A DNA stretch of 64,000 nt from DASSQJ01 sp963726295 (GTDB lineage Bacteria > Actinomycetota > Actinomycetes > Actinomycetales > Dermatophilaceae), in the NCBI GenBank assembly GCA_963726295.1, contig CAVSBW010000012.1:62001-126000 (forward strand), in the 5' to 3' direction. Within the stretch, counting starts at the first letter, position 1. The number at the start of each line of letters is the position of its first letter. The notes beneath the pieces are model-generated. The model saw only the letters and a program-made list of their open reading frames with translations, did not search any database and had not been told where the DNA came from. Of the stretch, positions 33,637 through 44,506 are shown one piece after another. The translations under genes and the position numbers were made by a program.

Positions 33637-34731
33637 ATGTCCGGACCCAACACCAGCTATGACCCGGTCGAGGTCGCGGCGCTCGACGCCGACGCCGTCG
33701 CGGAGGCCCAGGCCACCGCGCTCGCCGCGGCCGCCACCGCGAGCACCCTCGACGAGCTCAAGGCCGCCCGAGCGGCGCACCAGGGCGACAAGAGCCCTCT
33801 GGCCCTCGCCAACCGCGAGATCGGCGCGCTGCCCCCCAGTGCCAAGGCCGAGGCCGGCAAGCGGGTGGGCCAGGCCCGCGGTGCCGTCGCCAAGGCCTTC
33901 ACCGCCCGTCAGGCCGAGCTCGAGGCCGAGCGTGACGAGCGGATCCTCGTCGACGAGGCGCTCGACGTCACCCTGCCCGGGGCGCGCCGGCCCCTCGGAC
34001 GCCGCCACCCCACCGAGCTGATGTCCGAGCGCATCGCCGACCTCTTCGTCGGCATGGGCTGGGAGATCGCCGAAGGCCCCGAGGTCGAGGCCGAGTGGTT
34101 CAACTTCGACGCCCTCAACTTCGACGCCGACCACCCCGCCCGGCAGATGCAGGACACGTTCTACGTCGAGCCCCCCGACGGCGGGCTCGTACTGCGCACC
34201 CACACCTCCCCGGTGCAGGCGCGCACGCTGCTCGAGCGCGGCGTGCCGGTCTACATCGCCGCCATCGGACGGGTGTTCCGCACCGACGAGCTCGACGCCA
34301 CGCACATGCCGGCCTTCCACCAGGTGGAGGGGCTCGCGGTCGACGAGGGCATCACCATGGCCCACCTCAAGGGCACTCTCGACCGGCTGGCCGCCGAGCT
34401 GTTCGGCGACGGCATCACGACCCGGTTGCGTCCCTCGTTCTTCCCGTTCACCGAGCCCAGCGCCGAGATGGACCTGCGCTGCTTCGTCTGCCGGGGGGAG
34501 GACCCCGACTGTCGCTCCTGCAAGGGCACCGGGTGGATCGAGTGGGGTGGCTGCGGCATGGTCAACCGCAACGTCCTCAGCGCCTGCGGTGTCGACCCCG
34601 AGCGGTACACCGGCTTCGCGTTCGGCATGGGCATCGACCGCGCGCTGCAGTTCCGCACGGGCGCCGCGGACATGCGCGACATGATCGAGGGCGACGTCCG
34701 GTTCGACGCCCAGTTCGGGATGGAGATCTGA
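33637..34731 (+). CDS. pheS: Phenylalanine-tRNA ligase alpha subunit
   Basis: A 364-residue class II synthetase subunit. An N-terminal coiled-coil (AKAEAGKRVGQARGAVAKAF) is followed by the catalytic core: HPTELMSERIADLFVGMGW, motif 2 GRVFRTDELDATHMPAFHQVEG and motif 3 GFAFGMGIDRALQFR. A CFVCRGEDPDCRSCKGTGW insert has a four-Cys, zinc-like pattern. ATG at 33637 has GGAAG upstream; an in-frame GTG at 33628 is possible. Overlaps pheT at TGATG. Confidence 0.97.
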   Translation: MSGPNTSYDPVEVAALDADAVAEAQATALAAAATASTLDELKAARAAHQGDKSPLALANREIGALPPSAKAEAGKRVGQARGAVAKAFTARQAELEAERDERILVDEALDVTLPGARRPLGRRHPTELMSERIADLFVGMGWEIAEGPEVEAEWFNFDALNFDADHPARQMQDTFYVEPPDGGLVLRTHTSPVQARTLLERGVPVYIAAIGRVFRTDELDATHMPAFHQVEGLAVDEGITMAHLKGTLDRLAAELFGDGITTRLRPSFFPFTEPSAEMDLRCFVCRGEDPDCRSCKGTGWIEWGGCGMVNRNVLSACGVDPERYTGFAFGMGIDRALQFRTGAADMRDMIEGDVRFDAQFGMEI

Positions 34732-37280
34732 TGCGCGTCCCCGTCGACTGGCTGCGCGAGTACGTGGCCGTGCCGGCCGAGGCGACCGGCGCCGACATCG
34801 CCGCCTCACTGGTCCGGGTCGGCCTCGAGGAGGAGGGCCTGCACGGCGGCGGCGTCACCGGTCCCCTCGTCGTGGGGCGGGTCCTCTCGGTGGAGAAGGA
34901 GCCGCAGAAGAACGGAAGGACGATCAACTGGTGCCAGGTCGACGTCGGGGCCGCCAACGGCACCGGCGAGCCCCAGGGCATCGTCTGCGGCGCCCACAAC
35001 TTCGAGGCGGGCGACCTCGTCCCCGTCATCCTGCCCGGCGGTGTGCTGACGACGCCGCAGGGCCCGATGGAGGTAGGGGCCAGGAAGACCTACGGACACG
35101 TCTCGGCCGGGATGATCTGCTCGGAGCGCGAGCTCGGCCTCGGCGACGACCACGACGGCATCATCGTGCTCACCCGGCGGTTCGCGGGTGACGAGGAGAC
35201 ACTGGCCCGGTGCGTGCCGGGGGCCGATGCCATCGAGATCCTCGGGCTCGACCGCGAGACCGTCGAGGTCAACGTCACTCCCGACCGCGGCTACTGCTTC
35301 TCGGTGCGCGGCATCGCCCGCGAGTACAGCCACGCGACCGGCGCGACGTTCACCGACCCGGTGACCAACCTGGCCACGCGCGTGCCGCCACCCAGCGACA
35401 GCGCCTATCCCGTCGAGCTCACCGACGAGGCCCCGATCCGCGGGCGGGCGGGCTGCGACCGGTTCAACGGTCGTGTCGTGCGGGGGCTCGACATCACCGC
35501 ACCGAGCCCCGCCTGGCTGCGCACCCGGCTCGCCGAGGCCGGGATGCGGCCCATCTCGCTCGCCGTCGACGTGACGAACTACGTCATGCTGGGGCTCGGC
35601 CAGCCGCTGCACGCGTACGACCTGGCCACCCTCGGGGAGCGGATCGTCGTCCGGCGCGCCCGGCCGGGAGAGCGGCTCACCACCCTCGACGACGTCGACC
35701 GCGCGCTCGACCCCGAGGACCTGCTCATCACCGACGGCGGCGAGACGCCCATCGGCCTCGCCGGCATCATGGGCGGGGCGAACACGGAGATCTCGGGAAC
35801 GACGACCGACGTCCTCCTCGAGGCCGCCCACTTCGACCCGGTGACCATCGCCCGCACCTCACGCCGGCACCGGCTGCCGTCCGAGGCCTCGCGCCGTTTC
35901 GAGCGTGGGGTCGACCCCGAGCTCGCGCCGGCCGCGCTGCAGCTCGCCGTCGAGCTGCTCGTGCAGTACGGCGGCGCGAGCGCCGGGCACGAGGTCACCG
36001 ACGTCGGGTCGGTCCCCGCGACGCAGCCGGTGACCATGGGTCTCGGCTTCCCCTCGCGCATCGTCGGTGTGGAGTACGACGAAGGCACCGTCACGGGCGT
36101 CCTCGAGCAGATCGGGTGCGACGTCGTGCAGGCCGGCGAACAGCTGACCGTGACGCCCCCGACGTGGCGGCCCGACCTGCGCACCGCCGAGGACCTGGTC
36201 GAGGAGGTGGCGCGCATCCACGGGTACGAGCAGATCCCCTCGGTGCTGCCGGCGCCCCCCGGCGGCTCGGGCCTCACGCACGCACAGCGGGTTCGCCGCA
36301 CGGTGGCGAACGTCCTCGCCGCCCAGGGCCTGTCTGAGGTCTGGGGCGACCCGTTCGTCGGGGAGGAGCGCCTGGCCGCGCTGGGTCTCGACGTGGCGGC
36401 CGAGCGCGCCCGCACCGTGCGGCTGGCCAACCCGCTGTCCGACGAGGAGCCCCTCCTGCGCACGAGCATCGTCTCCACGATGGTCGATGCCCTCCGGCGC
36501 AACGTGGCCCGCGGGGCGCGGGACGTCGGGCTCTTCGAGCTCGGGCTCGTCGTCGCCCTCGACGGGCCGCAGGCCGCGGCTCCCACCGAGGACGTCGGCG
36601 TGCTGCCGTCGGACGAGACTCTCGCGGCAATCCGGGCTGCGGTGCCACCGCAGCCCCGCCACCTCGGCATCCTCCTCGCCGGTGACCGCGACCGCGCCGG
36701 CTGGTGGGGCGACGGCCGGCGGGCAGACGCGCACGACGTGCTCGACCTGGTCCGCGCGGTGGGGGAGGCCCTGGCCGTCGACCTGTTCCTCTCCGCGGAC
36801 GACCCGATGCCGTGGCACCCCGGCCGGTGCGCACGGGTGTCGCTCGCGGACGGTGCCCACGTCGGGCACGCCGGTGAGCTGCACCCCAAGGTCGTCACCG
36901 CCCTGGGACTCCCGGCGCGGTCCGTGGGCGCCGAGCTCGACCTCGATGTGCTGATCTCGGCTGCGCGGACCCGCCCCCGCGCCCGCCACATCGCCACCCA
37001 CCCGGTGGCCCAGAGCGACGTCGCGCTCGTCGTCGAGGCGGCGGTGCCGGCGGCCGGGGTGCGCGAGGCGCTCGTCGCCGGCGGCGGCGACCTGCTCGAG
37101 TCGGTGCAGCTCTTCGACGTCTACGAGGGCGACCAGGTGGGCGAGGGGCACAAGTCGCTGGCCTACCGGCTGACCTTCCGCGCGCCGGACCGGACCCTCA
37201 CGACGGACGAGGTGTCCGCGATGCGTGACGCCGCGGTGGCCTCGGCCGCCGAGTCCGTGGGAGCGGTGCAGCGCAGGTGA
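34731..37280 (+). CDS. pheT: Phenylalanine-tRNA ligase beta subunit
   Basis: An 849-residue subunit with the usual order of domains: N-terminal MRVPVDWLREYV, the OB-fold tRNA-binding EMAP-like region (VGRVLSVEKEP, IVCGAHNF), the B3/4 editing domain (AVDVTNYVMLGLGQPLHAYD, AGIMGG), B5 (TPPTWRPDLRTAEDLVEEVARIHGY), the catalytic-like core and the C-terminal ferredoxin-like anticodon-binding domain (HPVAQSDVALVVE to EGHKSLAYRLTFR). The start shares the last base of the pheS stop. Confidence 0.97.
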   Translation: MRVPVDWLREYVAVPAEATGADIAASLVRVGLEEEGLHGGGVTGPLVVGRVLSVEKEPQKNGRTINWCQVDVGAANGTGEPQGIVCGAHNFEAGDLVPVILPGGVLTTPQGPMEVGARKTYGHVSAGMICSERELGLGDDHDGIIVLTRRFAGDEETLARCVPGADAIEILGLDRETVEVNVTPDRGYCFSVRGIAREYSHATGATFTDPVTNLATRVPPPSDSAYPVELTDEAPIRGRAGCDRFNGRVVRGLDITAPSPAWLRTRLAEAGMRPISLAVDVTNYVMLGLGQPLHAYDLATLGERIVVRRARPGERLTTLDDVDRALDPEDLLITDGGETPIGLAGIMGGANTEISGTTTDVLLEAAHFDPVTIARTSRRHRLPSEASRRFERGVDPELAPAALQLAVELLVQYGGASAGHEVTDVGSVPATQPVTMGLGFPSRIVGVEYDEGTVTGVLEQIGCDVVQAGEQLTVTPPTWRPDLRTAEDLVEEVARIHGYEQIPSVLPAPPGGSGLTHAQRVRRTVANVLAAQGLSEVWGDPFVGEERLAALGLDVAAERARTVRLANPLSDEEPLLRTSIVSTMVDALRRNVARGARDVGLFELGLVVALDGPQAAAPTEDVGVLPSDETLAAIRAAVPPQPRHLGILLAGDRDRAGWWGDGRRADAHDVLDLVRAVGEALAVDLFLSADDPMPWHPGRCARVSLADGAHVGHAGELHPKVVTALGLPARSVGAELDLDVLISAARTRPRARHIATHPVAQSDVALVVEAAVPAAGVREALVAGGGDLLESVQLFDVYEGDQVGEGHKSLAYRLTFRAPDRTLTTDEVSAMRDAAVASAAESVGAVQRR

Positions 37281-38092
37281 CCGACGTCCTCGACGAGCCG
37301 GTCGACGACGACGGCGACGTGACGCCCGAGCCCGACTCCGAGGAGGAGGCCGGGCGGGGCGGGCACCTCGTCGCCGTCGTCACCGGTGCGTCGAGGGGCA
37401 TCGGGCGGTACGTCGCCGACGCCCTCGAGGACGCCGGCTGGGTGGTCGAGCGCGGCTCCTCCACCGTCGCCCCGGTCACCGACCGCGCGGCGGTGGAGGA
37501 GTGGGTCGCGGACGTCGCGGACCGCCAGGGCCGCATCGACCTGCTCGTCAACAACGCCGGTGTGATCGACCGCGAGGTCGACCTCTTCGCGTCCGACCCG
37601 GACGACTGGTGGCGCACGGTGGAGGTCAACGTGCGTGGCGCCTACCTGATGACGTGGGCCGTCGCGCCGCACCTGCTGTCGGGGGGCGGCGGGCGCGTCG
37701 TCAACCTGAACACCGGCGGCGCGCTGCGTCCCGGCGACGTCGCAACGGCCTACAACGCCGGCAAGGCCGCGTTGGCCCGCCTCACGGGATCGACCCACCT
37801 CGCCGGCTGCGACCGCGGCATCCGGGCATTCGACCTCATGCCGGGCGTCGTGCGCACCGACATGACCGAGTCCATGGACGCCCACGTCGGACGCACCGAG
37901 TGGACCGCGCCGGAGGAGGTCACGGCGCTCGTGCTGGCGCTGGCCTCGGGCGAGCTGGACGCGTTCTCGGGGCGTTTCGTGCGCGCCGGCGTCGACACCC
38001 CCGAGTCGCTGCGGGCGTTGGCCGAGCGCGGGCTCGGGGCGACGGAGCGGATGCTCGCCCTCGACGTCCGGGACGACGACCCCCTCGCCTGA
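37277..38092 (+). CDS. Short-chain dehydrogenase/reductase (SDR)
   Basis: A 271-residue SDR. The NAD(P)-binding motif is VVTGASRGIGRYVADAL (about 36-52), NNAG follows in the fourth strand, and the active-site pair is in the YNAGKAAL segment (YxxxK). The first 30 residues are acidic and non-conserved. The GTG start overlaps the pheT stop (GTGA), so it is translated with pheST although no tRNA-charging role is known. Substrate unknown. Confidence 0.88.
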   Translation: MTDVLDEPVDDDGDVTPEPDSEEEAGRGGHLVAVVTGASRGIGRYVADALEDAGWVVERGSSTVAPVTDRAAVEEWVADVADRQGRIDLLVNNAGVIDREVDLFASDPDDWWRTVEVNVRGAYLMTWAVAPHLLSGGGGRVVNLNTGGALRPGDVATAYNAGKAALARLTGSTHLAGCDRGIRAFDLMPGVVRTDMTESMDAHVGRTEWTAPEEVTALVLALASGELDAFSGRFVRAGVDTPESLRALAERGLGATERMLALDVRDDDPLA

Positions 38093-38115
38093 CGACCCCG
38101 CACCTCCCCCCGCCC

Positions 38116-38144
38116 CCGGTTTCCCGCCCGGTGCCGGAAACCGG
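38116..38144 (+). terminator. Hairpin terminator-like element after the pheST-SDR unit
   Basis: CCGGTTTCC (38116-38124) and GGAAACCGG (38136-38144) form a perfect 9-bp stem with an 11-nt loop. No U-run follows. It lies between the SDR stop and the arg promoter. Confidence 0.45.
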
Positions 38145-38221
38145 CCATCGCACCGGAACCTTTCCCCCGCGATGCCGGGGTTTGTGGCACCGGGCGAAAT
38201 ACCTGGCCCCGGGGACCCGCA

Positions 38222-38258
38222 ATGCATGGAGTTCGGGGAGTCTGTATAGTCATGCAAC
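38222..38258 (+). promoter_or_regulatory. argC promoter with possible ArgR half-sites
   Basis: TATAGT (38245-38250) is a good -10 box ending 8 nt before the argC ATG. TGCAT at 38223-38227 and ATGCA at 38252-38256 flank it and resemble half-sites of actinobacterial ARG boxes. ArgR is encoded in the same operon, so autoregulated repression here is likely but inferred. Confidence 0.45.
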
Positions 38259-39302
38259 ATGACGTTGCGGGTCGGAGTGGCGGGTGCGAGCGGGTACGCC
38301 GGTGGGGAGGTCCTCCGGCTGCTCCTCGGGCACCCGAGGCTCGCGGTCGGCGCCGTCACCGCCGGGTCGAACGCGGGGCAGGCGCTCGGTGAGGTGCACC
38401 CGCACCTGACCCCGCTCGCCGAGCGAGTCCTCGAGCCCACGACGGCCGAGGCGCTCGCCGGGCACGACGCGGTCGTCCTCGCCCTGCCGCACGGCCACTC
38501 CGCAGCCCTGGCCGCCGAGCTGCCCGACGACACCGTCGTCGTCGACTGCGGCGCCGACTTCCGGCTCCGAGACCCTGAGGCCTGGACCGCCTTCTACGAC
38601 ACCCCCCACGCCGGTGCGTGGCCCTACGGCCTGCCCGAGCTCCCCACGGCCGACGGCCCGCAGCGGACCGCGCTCGCCGGCGCCACCCGCATCGCCGTCC
38701 CGGGCTGCTACCCCACGGCCGTCTCGCTGGCCCTCGCACCGGGCCTCGTCGGCGGCCTGCTCGACCCCGACGACGTGGTCGTCGTCGCGGCCTCGGGGAC
38801 GTCGGGCGCGGGCAAGTCACCGAAGCCGAACCTGCTCGGCGCCGAGGTCATGGGGTCGATGACGCCCTACGGCGTCGGCGGAGTGCACCGGCACGTGCCC
38901 GAGATCGAGCAGAACCTCAGCGCGTGCGGCGCGGGCCACGTCACCGTCTCGTTCACGCCGACCCTGGCCCCGATGCCGCGGGGCATCCTCGCCACGTGCA
39001 CCGCGAAGGTGGTCGCGGGCGCCGGCGCGGATGCCGTCCGTTCCTCGTGGGTGAAGGCCTACGCCGACGAGCCGTTCGTCCACGTCCTCCCGGAGGGCCG
39101 ATGGCCGAGCACGGCGAGCGTGCTCGGCAGCAACGTGGTCCACCTCCAGGTGGCGCTCGACGAGCGCACCGGACGGGTCGTCGCGGTGGCGGCCGTCGAC
39201 AACCTCACCAAGGGCACGGCCGGGGCCTCCGTCCAGTGCCTCAACCTGGTCCTCGGTCTGCCGGAGACCGACGGCCTCCCGGTCGCGGGGGTGGCGCCGT
39301 GA
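38259..39302 (+). CDS. argC: N-acetyl-gamma-glutamyl-phosphate reductase
   Basis: A 347-residue NADP-dependent reductase, third step of arginine synthesis. VGVAGASGYAGGEVLRLL is the nucleotide-binding loop, VPGCYPTAVSLAL holds the catalytic Cys, and SGTSGAGKSP and YGVGGVHRHVPEIEQ are family blocks. First gene of the arg operon; overlaps the ACT gene by 4 nt (GTGA). Confidence 0.96.
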   Translation: MTLRVGVAGASGYAGGEVLRLLLGHPRLAVGAVTAGSNAGQALGEVHPHLTPLAERVLEPTTAEALAGHDAVVLALPHGHSAALAAELPDDTVVVDCGADFRLRDPEAWTAFYDTPHAGAWPYGLPELPTADGPQRTALAGATRIAVPGCYPTAVSLALAPGLVGGLLDPDDVVVVAASGTSGAGKSPKPNLLGAEVMGSMTPYGVGGVHRHVPEIEQNLSACGAGHVTVSFTPTLAPMPRGILATCTAKVVAGAGADAVRSSWVKAYADEPFVHVLPEGRWPSTASVLGSNVVHLQVALDERTGRVVAVAAVDNLTKGTAGASVQCLNLVLGLPETDGLPVAGVAP

Positions 39303-39721
39303 GCCGGATGCCGCTGCACCTCATGCTCCACCCGGAGGACATCACCGTCCTGCGGTTCCCCGCAGGCGAGGAGCCGGCCTTCGACTGGACCCTCGTCCCG
39401 TTCGCGTCGCTGACGAGGACCGCCGACGAGACGAGCGTGGTCTGCCGGGCGGACGCCGTCCCGGGCGGCCTCCGGGGCGTCCGCACCGAGGGCCCGTTCA
39501 AGGTCGTAGAGGTCGCGGGTCCGCTCGAGTTCCAGGCCGTCGGCGTGTTCCACCACATCATCGGCCCGCTCGCGGACGCCGGCATCGCCATCCTGGGCTT
39601 CTCGACCTTCGACACCGACTGGGTCCTCGTGCCCGCTGCCCGGGCCACGGACGCCTCCGACGCGTGGCGACGGGCCGGCTTCGTCGTCACCCCCACCTCG
39701 CTGTCCGGAGGAGCCTCCTGA
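39299..39721 (+). CDS. ACT-domain protein of the ACT_7/CASTOR-like type within the arg operon
   Basis: A 140-residue protein made of an N-terminal ACT-like half (LHLMLHPEDITVLRFPAG, TRTADETSVVCRADAVP) and a C-terminal ACT half (FKVVEVAGPLEFQAVGVFHHIIGPLADAGIAILGFSTFDTDWVLVP). This pattern matches the bacterial COG3603/ACT_7 family, which is related to the eukaryotic arginine sensor CASTOR1. It has no enzyme or DNA-binding domain. It overlaps argC by 4 nt and argJ by 1 nt, so it is made strictly with the arginine enzymes. A ligand-sensing role for arginine or an intermediate is inference. Confidence 0.8.
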   Translation: MSRMPLHLMLHPEDITVLRFPAGEEPAFDWTLVPFASLTRTADETSVVCRADAVPGGLRGVRTEGPFKVVEVAGPLEFQAVGVFHHIIGPLADAGIAILGFSTFDTDWVLVPAARATDASDAWRRAGFVVTPTSLSGGAS

Positions 39722-40872
39722 TGTCGGTCACCACGCCACGCGGGTTCCGGGCCTCCGGGGTCGTGGCCGGGCTCAAGTCCTCCGGTCGCCCGGATGTCGC
39801 GCTCGTCGTGAACGACGGACCCGACCACCACGCCGCCGCGGTCTTCACGGCCAACCGGGTGGAGGCGGCCCCGGTGACGTGGTCGCGCCAGGTCGTGGCG
39901 GACGGCCGCGCCGACGTGGTGGTCCTCAACAGCGGCGGGGCCAACGCGTGCACCGGGGCTCCCGGCTTCCAGGACACCCACCGGACCGCCGAGCACGCCG
40001 CCGGGCTCCTGGGGGTGGGCGCGGGCGACGTCGTCGTCTGCTCCACCGGACTCATCGGGGAGCGGCTTCCCATGGACCGGCTGCTCCGGGGGGTCGAGCA
40101 CGCGGCCGCTGCCTTGGACGCCGCCGGGGGTCCTGCGGCCGCCGAGGCCATCATGACCACCGACACCGTCCCCAAGACCGCCCACGCCGAGCGCGCCGGC
40201 TGGTCGGTGGGCGGGATGGCCAAGGGTGCCGGCATGCTGGCCCCGGCCCTGGCCACGATGCTCGTCGTCGTCACGACCGACGCCGTCGCCGACCCCGACG
40301 CCCTGGACGGGGTGCTCCGGGCGGCCACCGGCGTCACCTTCGACCGGGTCGACTCCGACGGCTGCATGTCGACCAACGACACCGTCGTCCTGCTGGCCTC
40401 GGGCGCCTCCGGGGTGGCTCCGGAGGAGGCCGACCTGACGGCGGCGGTCACGGAGGTCTGCGCCGACCTCGCCCGCCGGCTCGTCGCCGACGCCGAGGGG
40501 GCCCGGCACGACATCGCCGTGGAGGTCCGGAACGCCGCCACGGTGGACGACGCCCTCGAGGTGGCCCGCAGCATCGCCCGGAACAACCTCGTCAAGTGTG
40601 CGGTCTTCGGGGCCGACCCCAACTGGGGGCGGGTCCTCGCCGCCGTCGGCACCACGGCCGCCGCGTTCGACCCCGCCGAGCTCGACGTCGCGATGAACGG
40701 CGTGCAGGTCTGCCGCGCGGGCGGTGTCGGCGAGGACCGCGGTCTGGTCGACCTCTCGGCCCGGGAGGTCCACGTCGTGGTCGACCTGCACGCCGGCGGC
40801 GAGGCCGCCACCGTGTGGACCAACGACCTGACGCACGACTACGTCCACGAGAACTCCGCCTACTCCACCTGA
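39721..40872 (+). CDS. argJ: Bifunctional ornithine acetyltransferase/N-acetylglutamate synthase
   Basis: A 383-residue ArgJ. The autoprocessing site lies in KGAGMLAPALATMLVVVTTD, where the Thr of ATML becomes the N-terminal nucleophile of the beta chain. N-terminal TPRGFRASGVVAGLK and DSDGCMSTNDTV are family blocks. It recycles the acetyl group from N-acetylornithine; whether it also makes N-acetylglutamate from acetyl-CoA cannot be read from sequence. TGATG overlap with the ACT gene. Confidence 0.96.
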   Translation: MSVTTPRGFRASGVVAGLKSSGRPDVALVVNDGPDHHAAAVFTANRVEAAPVTWSRQVVADGRADVVVLNSGGANACTGAPGFQDTHRTAEHAAGLLGVGAGDVVVCSTGLIGERLPMDRLLRGVEHAAAALDAAGGPAAAEAIMTTDTVPKTAHAERAGWSVGGMAKGAGMLAPALATMLVVVTTDAVADPDALDGVLRAATGVTFDRVDSDGCMSTNDTVVLLASGASGVAPEEADLTAAVTEVCADLARRLVADAEGARHDIAVEVRNAATVDDALEVARSIARNNLVKCAVFGADPNWGRVLAAVGTTAAAFDPAELDVAMNGVQVCRAGGVGEDRGLVDLSAREVHVVVDLHAGGEAATVWTNDLTHDYVHENSAYST

Positions 40873-40898
40873 GCCACCCCGCGAGCGAACGAGGAGCG

Positions 40899-41841
40899 AT
40901 GACCCCACCCGACCAGGCCCTGCGCGGCGCGATCGACGCCGCCTCGCTGCGCGTGGCCCAGAGCAAGGCCAGCACGCTCGTCGAGGCCCTCCCGTGGCTC
41001 GAGCGCTTCCGCGGCGCGCTCGTCGTGGTCAAGTACGGCGGCAACGCGATGACCGATGACGCGCTCAGGGCGGCCTTCGCCCAGGACATCGCCTTCCTCC
41101 GGTACGCGGGCCTGCGGCCGGTGGTCGTGCACGGCGGCGGCCCGCAGATCAAGGCCATGCTCGACCGGCTCGGGATGACGAGCGAGTTCCGTGGCGGCCT
41201 GCGGGTGACGACACCCGAGGTCATGGATGTCGTGCGGATGGTGCTGACCGGCCAGGTGGGTCGCGAGCTGGTGGGGCTGCTCAACCAGCACGGCCCGGTC
41301 GCGGTCGGACTCTCCGGGGAGGACGCGGGGCTCTTCGGAGCGCGCCGCCGCGGCGTCACCGTCGACGGCGAGCACCACGACATCGGGCTCGTCGGGGACG
41401 TCGTCGAGGTCGACCCGGCCGCCGTGCTCGACCTCCTCGACGCCGGGCGGATCCCTGTGGTCTCGACCATCGCCCCGGACCTCGACCAGGACGGCGGGGT
41501 GCTCAACGTCAATGCCGACACCGCCGCGGCGGCGCTGGCCGCAGCGCTGGGCGCCCGCAAGCTCGTCGTCCTCACCGACGTCGAAGGGGTCTACGCCGAC
41601 TGGCCCGACCGTGGCTCGCTCCTCTCCGAGCTCCGGCTCTCGGCGGCCCGTGCGCTGCTCCCGACGGTGGACGCCGGGATGATCCCCAAGCTCGAGGCCT
41701 GCATCCGGGCGGTCGAGGCCGGCGTGCCGCAGGCGCACGTCGTCGACGGGCGCCAGCCGCACAGCATCCTCCTCGAGGTCTTCACGACCGAGGGGGTCGG
41801 CACGATGGTCCTGGCGGACCCGGTCGTGGAGGAGGTGCCCG

Positions 41842-41849
<8 letters not shown>
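40899..41849 (+). CDS. argB: Acetylglutamate kinase
   Basis: A 316-residue amino-acid kinase. VVVKYGGNAM is the phosphate-binding strand, VVVHGGGPQIKAML the acetylglutamate loop, VLNVNADTAAAALA and VLTDVEGVY the nucleotide region. The N-terminal helix (ALRGAIDAASLRVAQSKASTLVEAL) is the type found in arginine-inhibited, hexameric kinases, so feedback inhibition is likely. GAGGAGCG precedes the ATG, after a 26-nt gap from argJ. Confidence 0.96.
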
Positions 41850-43043
<1,194 letters not shown>

Positions 43044-43047
<4 letters not shown>

Positions 43048-44009
43048 GCCCCCGCAACTTCCTGCGTGATGACGACCTCGGCGCCGATGAGCAGCGCGAG
43101 GTGCTCGACCGGGCCCTCGCACTCAAGGCCGACCCGTACTCGGACCGGTGCCTCGAGGGCCCACAGACCGTGTCGATCCTCTTCGACAAGCCGACGCTGC
43201 GGACCCAGGTCTCCTTCGTCGGGGCGGTGAGCGGGCTCGGTGGCTTCCCGATGGTGGTCGACGGGCGGCTGGCCGGGGTGGGCGAGCGCGAGTCGGTGGC
43301 CGACGTGGCCCGCGTGCTCGGCCCCCAGTCGGCCGCCGTCGTGTGGCGGACCTTCGAGCAGTCCGACCTCGAGGAGATGGCACGGTACGCCGGCGTGCCA
43401 ACGGTGAACGCCCTCACCGACGACTTCCACCCCTGCCAGATCCTCGCCGACCTGCTCACGGTTCGTGAGGCACGGGGCGAGCTTGCCGGCCTCGCCCTGG
43501 CCTACCTCGGCGACGGGGCGAACAACATGGCGCACTCGTACCTCCTCGGGTGCTCCCTGGCCGGGATGCACGTCCGCGTGGGTGCCCCGGCGGGCCACCA
43601 CCCCGACGCGGGGGTGGTGGCGCGCGCCCGTGAGATCGCGGCGAAGCAGGGGGGGTCGGTCACGGTGACCGACGACCCCGTGGCCGCGGCCCGGGGCGCC
43701 GACGTCGTCGCCACCGACACCTGGGTGTCGATGGGGATGGAGGACGAGGAGCACCAGCGCAAGGGCAGCGCGAGCCCGTTCACGCCGTTCCGGGTCGACG
43801 CCGCACTCATGGCCCACGCCGCCACCGGCGCCGTGTTCCTCCACTGCCTCCCCGCATATCGCGGCCACGAGGTGACCGCCGAGGTCATCGACGGGCCCGC
43901 CTCGCTCGTCTGGGACGAGGCCGAGAACCGGCTGCACGCCCAGAAGGCGCTGCTCTCGTGGCTCGTCGAGCAGTCGGCCGCCGGTGCTGTGGAGGGGGAG
44001 GGGCGATGA
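43044..44009 (+). CDS. argF: Ornithine carbamoyltransferase
   Basis: A 321-residue transcarbamylase. The carbamoyl-phosphate motif, usually STRTR, reads TLRTQ (in FDKPTLRTQVSF), a variant I recall from other Micrococcales. FHPCQILADL, the ornithine-side DTWVSMG loop and HCLPAYRGHEV are present and support ornithine as substrate. It overlaps argD and argR by 4 nt each. Confidence 0.93.
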
Positions 44010-44506
44010 CCGTCGCGACCAGCCGGGCCGCCCGGCAGCAGCGCATCGTCGAGATCCTCCGCGCCACACCGGTGCGCAGCCAGACCGAGCTGCTCGACCT
44101 GCTCGCCGGGGACGGCATCGAGGTCACCCAGGCCACGCTCTCGCGCGACCTCGTCGACGTCGGCGCGGAGCGGGTGCGTGTCGGCAAGAGCCTCGTGTAC
44201 GCGGTGCCGGGGGAGGGCGGTGACCGCACCGTACGGGCCGCGGCGGACGACGAGGAGCGCGTGTCGCGGCTCCAGGCGCGCTGTCAGGAGCTGCTGGTGG
44301 CGGCCGAGCACTCGGCGAACCTCGTCATCCTGCGCACCCCGCCGGGCGCCGCCAACTTCCTCGCCTCGGCCCTCGACCACACCGTCCTCGAGGGGGTGCT
44401 CGGCACCATCGCGGGCGACGACACCATCATGGTGGTCACCGACGGCCCGCGCCGCAGCAGCGAGGTCGTCGACCGCCTGATGTCGTTCGCCCGGAGGGAC
44501 ACGTGA
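44006..44506 (+). CDS. argR: Arginine repressor
   Basis: A 166-residue ArgR. The N-terminal winged helix has RQQRIVEILRATPVRSQTELLD and the recognition segment VTQATLSRDLVDVGAERVR; the C-terminal hexamer domain has GAANFLASALDH and GTIAGDDTIMVV, the arginine-binding part. It should bind ARG boxes upstream of argC when arginine is plentiful. It overlaps argF and argH by 4 nt each. Confidence 0.96.
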   Translation: MTVATSRAARQQRIVEILRATPVRSQTELLDLLAGDGIEVTQATLSRDLVDVGAERVRVGKSLVYAVPGEGGDRTVRAAADDEERVSRLQARCQELLVAAEHSANLVILRTPPGAANFLASALDHTVLEGVLGTIAGDDTIMVVTDGPRRSSEVVDRLMSFARRDT

